Positions 6,501-9,533 of a stretch of 9,533 nt of DNA are shown piece by piece. The stretch is from Casp-actino8 sp001510335 (GTDB lineage: Bacteria > Actinomycetota > Acidimicrobiia > Acidimicrobiales > Ilumatobacteraceae), in contig JAQCEM010000063.1 of NCBI GenBank assembly GCA_027729635.1, positions 1-9,533 of the forward strand, read 5' to 3'. The notes beneath the pieces were generated by a model, which saw nothing but the letters and a program-made list of their open reading frames with translations, did not search any database and was not told the DNA's origin. Within the stretch, counting starts at the first letter, position 1, and every line of letters begins with the position of its first letter. The position numbers and the translations under genes are program-made.

Positions 6501-7382
6501 CTTACCGTCTTGCGGAACGATGGCTTCGCGCAACTTAATTTCTTCTTCGTCAAAGTCAATGCGATCGATGAGTGACTTGATGGCATCAGCACCAGTGCCG
6601 CCTTCAAAGTAATCGGAGTAGCGATCGCGAAGTTCGCGCCACAACACTTCATCTTCAATGATCTGGCGTGAGTGCAAACTGCGGAATTCATCCCACGTGC
6701 GCTTGAGCAAATCAATTTCACCGACATAACGATCGCGAATGCTCGAGATCTCTTTGTCTGCCACCTTTTGCATGGCCTTGACTTCGGCGTCTTTAGCACC
6801 TTCTTTTTCAAGACGTTCAGCATCTTTTTCAAGATCCTTGAAACGCTTTTCAATTTCGATGTCACGTTCTTTTTCGATGGCCTCAAGTTCGCCGAGGTAT
6901 TCGGCTTCAAGACTTGAAAGATCTTCATGGCGCTTATCGCCGTCGACCCAGGTCACCAAGTGCGCTGCGAAGTAAATGACCTTCTCGAGTTGCTTGGCCT
7001 TGAGTTCTTCTTTGGGCTCGATGCCGGCGAGCAAATATGCCAACCATGAACGAGTTCCGCGCAAGTACCAGATGTGAACAACGGGAGCAGCCAACTCAAT
7101 GTGACCCATGCGCTCGCGACGTACTTTTGAGCGTGTGACTTCAACGCCACACTTTTCGCAGATGATTCCCTTAAAGCGGACTCGCTTGTACTTACCGCAG
7201 TAGCACTCCCAGTCGCGGGTTGGTCCGAAGATCTTTTCACAAAACAGACCGTCCCTTTCGGGGCGCAGTGTTCGGTAGTTAATGGTCTCGGGCTTTTTTA
7301 CTTCACCACTTGACCAGTTACGAATGTGATCGGCAGTTGCCAATCCAATTCGCAGTTGGTCGAACATATTCACATCGAGCAT
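3522..7382 (-). CDS. rpoC: DNA-directed RNA polymerase subunit beta'
   Basis: Beta' forms one pincer of RNA polymerase and carries the catalytic magnesium. The 1286-residue product is complete; M. tuberculosis beta' has about 1316. Visible parts in order: zinc site 1 with Cys60, 62, 75 and 78; a charged helical insert at roughly 150-245, as in Actinomycetota; the active-site loop NADFDGDQ at 553-560 (Asp555, 557, 559); the F-loop near 800-824; the bridge helix around 826-871; zinc site 2 with Cys886, 959, 966 and 969; and the trigger loop around 995-1012 (EPGTQLTMRTFHTGG). The ATG at 7380-7382 gives the actinobacterial MLDVN start; GAGAG-type purine runs precede it but no strong Shine-Dalgarno. 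The gene ends with tandem TGA TAA stops. It is 70 nt from rpoB. No L7Ae-like gene lies between it and rpsL, unlike Bacillus. No frameshift is seen. Confidence 0.99.
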   Translation of the reverse strand: MLDVNMFDQLRIGLATADHIRNWSSGEVKKPETINYRTLRPERDGLFCEKIFGPTRDWECYCGKYKRVRFKGIICEKCGVEVTRSKVRRERMGHIELAAPVVHIWYLRGTRSWLAYLLAGIEPKEELKAKQLEKVIYFAAHLVTWVDGDKRHEDLSSLEAEYLGELEAIEKERDIEIEKRFKDLEKDAERLEKEGAKDAEVKAMQKVADKEISSIRDRYVGEIDLLKRTWDEFRSLHSRQIIEDEVLWRELRDRYSDYFEGGTGADAIKSLIDRIDFDEEEIKLREAIVPQDGKKPLSAQRKQKAIKRLKIVASFNQRDPETGRRQNDPKAMILDVVPVIPPELRPMVQLEGGRFATSDLNDLYRRVINRNNRLERLLGLGAPEIIVNNEKRMLQEAVDALFDNGRRGRPVTGPGNRPLKSLSDMLKGKQGRFRQNLLGKRVDYSGRSVIVAGPTLRLHQCGLPKLMALELFKPFVMKRLVDIEYAQNIKSAKRMVERRHPRVWDVLEEVIREHPVLLNRAPTLHRLGIQAFEPVLVEGKAIQIHPLVCTAFNADFDGDQMAVHVPLSAEAQAEARVLMLSANNILSPASGRPIVTPSQDLIIGAYYLTNDGPWTLGEGRVFRHNWEVLRAIDEGTVKIHAKIKMRKNSGENFETTPGRLLFEEALPETYTDRFGHIAKPIKKKEMGELVEVLSDHFTNAQVAVSLDAIKAICYRYASQSGLTVSIDDVKTPASKRALLDDYEKQAENVENQFKRGIITDGERRQQEVSVWSEATDKVKDAMETAFKAELTNPVYMMIDSGARGNMTQMRQIAGMRGLVANPRGDMIPRPIKRNFREGLETLEYFIATPGARKGLVDTALRTADSGYLTRRLVDVAQELIVRQDDCGTALGVWIDNVQPDTANRKSYVETKLYGRALAIDTTVNGTVVARNTIIDDELMSEMVKDDNINRVRVRSVLTCDAELGVCALCYGRSLASGKPIELGEAVGVIAAQSIGEPGTQLTMRTFHTGGVAGKDIAGGLPRVVELFEARTPKGSARLARATGVVRIGEDDGKGIPVNVVDDAGEEHLVLLPTGSRPIVKDGQEVTAGRAITDGPFDPKEIMEIKGIRETQTYIVEEVQKVYRDQGVSIHDKHIELIVRQMTRRVSVQETGDTTFLPGERTDNKTFRDTNRQMVEDGKRPAEGRTELMGITKASLATESWLSAASFQETTRVLTEAAIDGRGDSLNGLKENIIIGKLIPAGSGMMRYRDFGIDAPDYVPMATYHSDDSDISDVLSQSWVSQGSTPG

Positions 7383-7452
7383 TTCGTCTCTCGCTCTCTC
7401 TTCGTTCCGTCGCGTGCCGTTGATTACTTACAGGTTGATCGTGCACTCACCG

Positions 7453-9533
<2,081 letters not shown>

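Overview
This window is one stretch of a bacterial core-gene cluster, read entirely on the minus strand. In transcription order (right to left) it holds: the 3' part of rpoB (RNA polymerase beta, cut by the right edge), rpoC (beta'), rpsL (S12), rpsG (S7), fusA (EF-G), and the first 22 codons of tuf (EF-Tu, cut by the left edge). This is the rpoBC operon followed directly by the str operon. No plus-strand gene, tRNA, rRNA, mobile element or CRISPR array is supported.

The proteins point to Actinomycetota. The first 90 or so residues of beta' match the Mycobacterium tuberculosis protein as I remember it, position for position with few changes. Beta' also carries the charged helical insert expected in that phylum, and S12 ends in the actinobacterial style. 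Base composition looks only moderately GC-rich, unlike Streptomyces or Mycobacterium. A lineage such as Acidimicrobiia would fit, but that is an inference and not something read from a marker.

Layout (plus coordinates): 1-68 tuf start; 69-252 spacer with a hairpin; 253-2352 fusA; 2353-2456 spacer with a strong 10-bp hairpin; 2457-2927 rpsG; 2928-2962 short spacer with the rpsG ribosome binding site; 2963-3334 rpsL, starting at GTG; 3335-3521 spacer with two hairpins and a candidate promoter; 3522-7382 rpoC; 7383-7452 spacer whose first bases form a hairpin with the end of rpoB; 7453-9533 rpoB, partial. No gap exceeds 187 nt.

The products work together as core gene expression machinery. Beta and beta' form the catalytic body of RNA polymerase, S12 and S7 are 30S proteins, and EF-G and EF-Tu are the two elongation GTPases. 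Every gene looks intact and ordinary. I found no undescribed system. The points worth a second look are an arginine at S12 position 88 (a streptomycin-resistance position), RNA hairpins in four of the five gaps (one built around the rpoB stop codon), a candidate internal promoter before rpsL, and an apparent lineage-specific insertion in RpoB.
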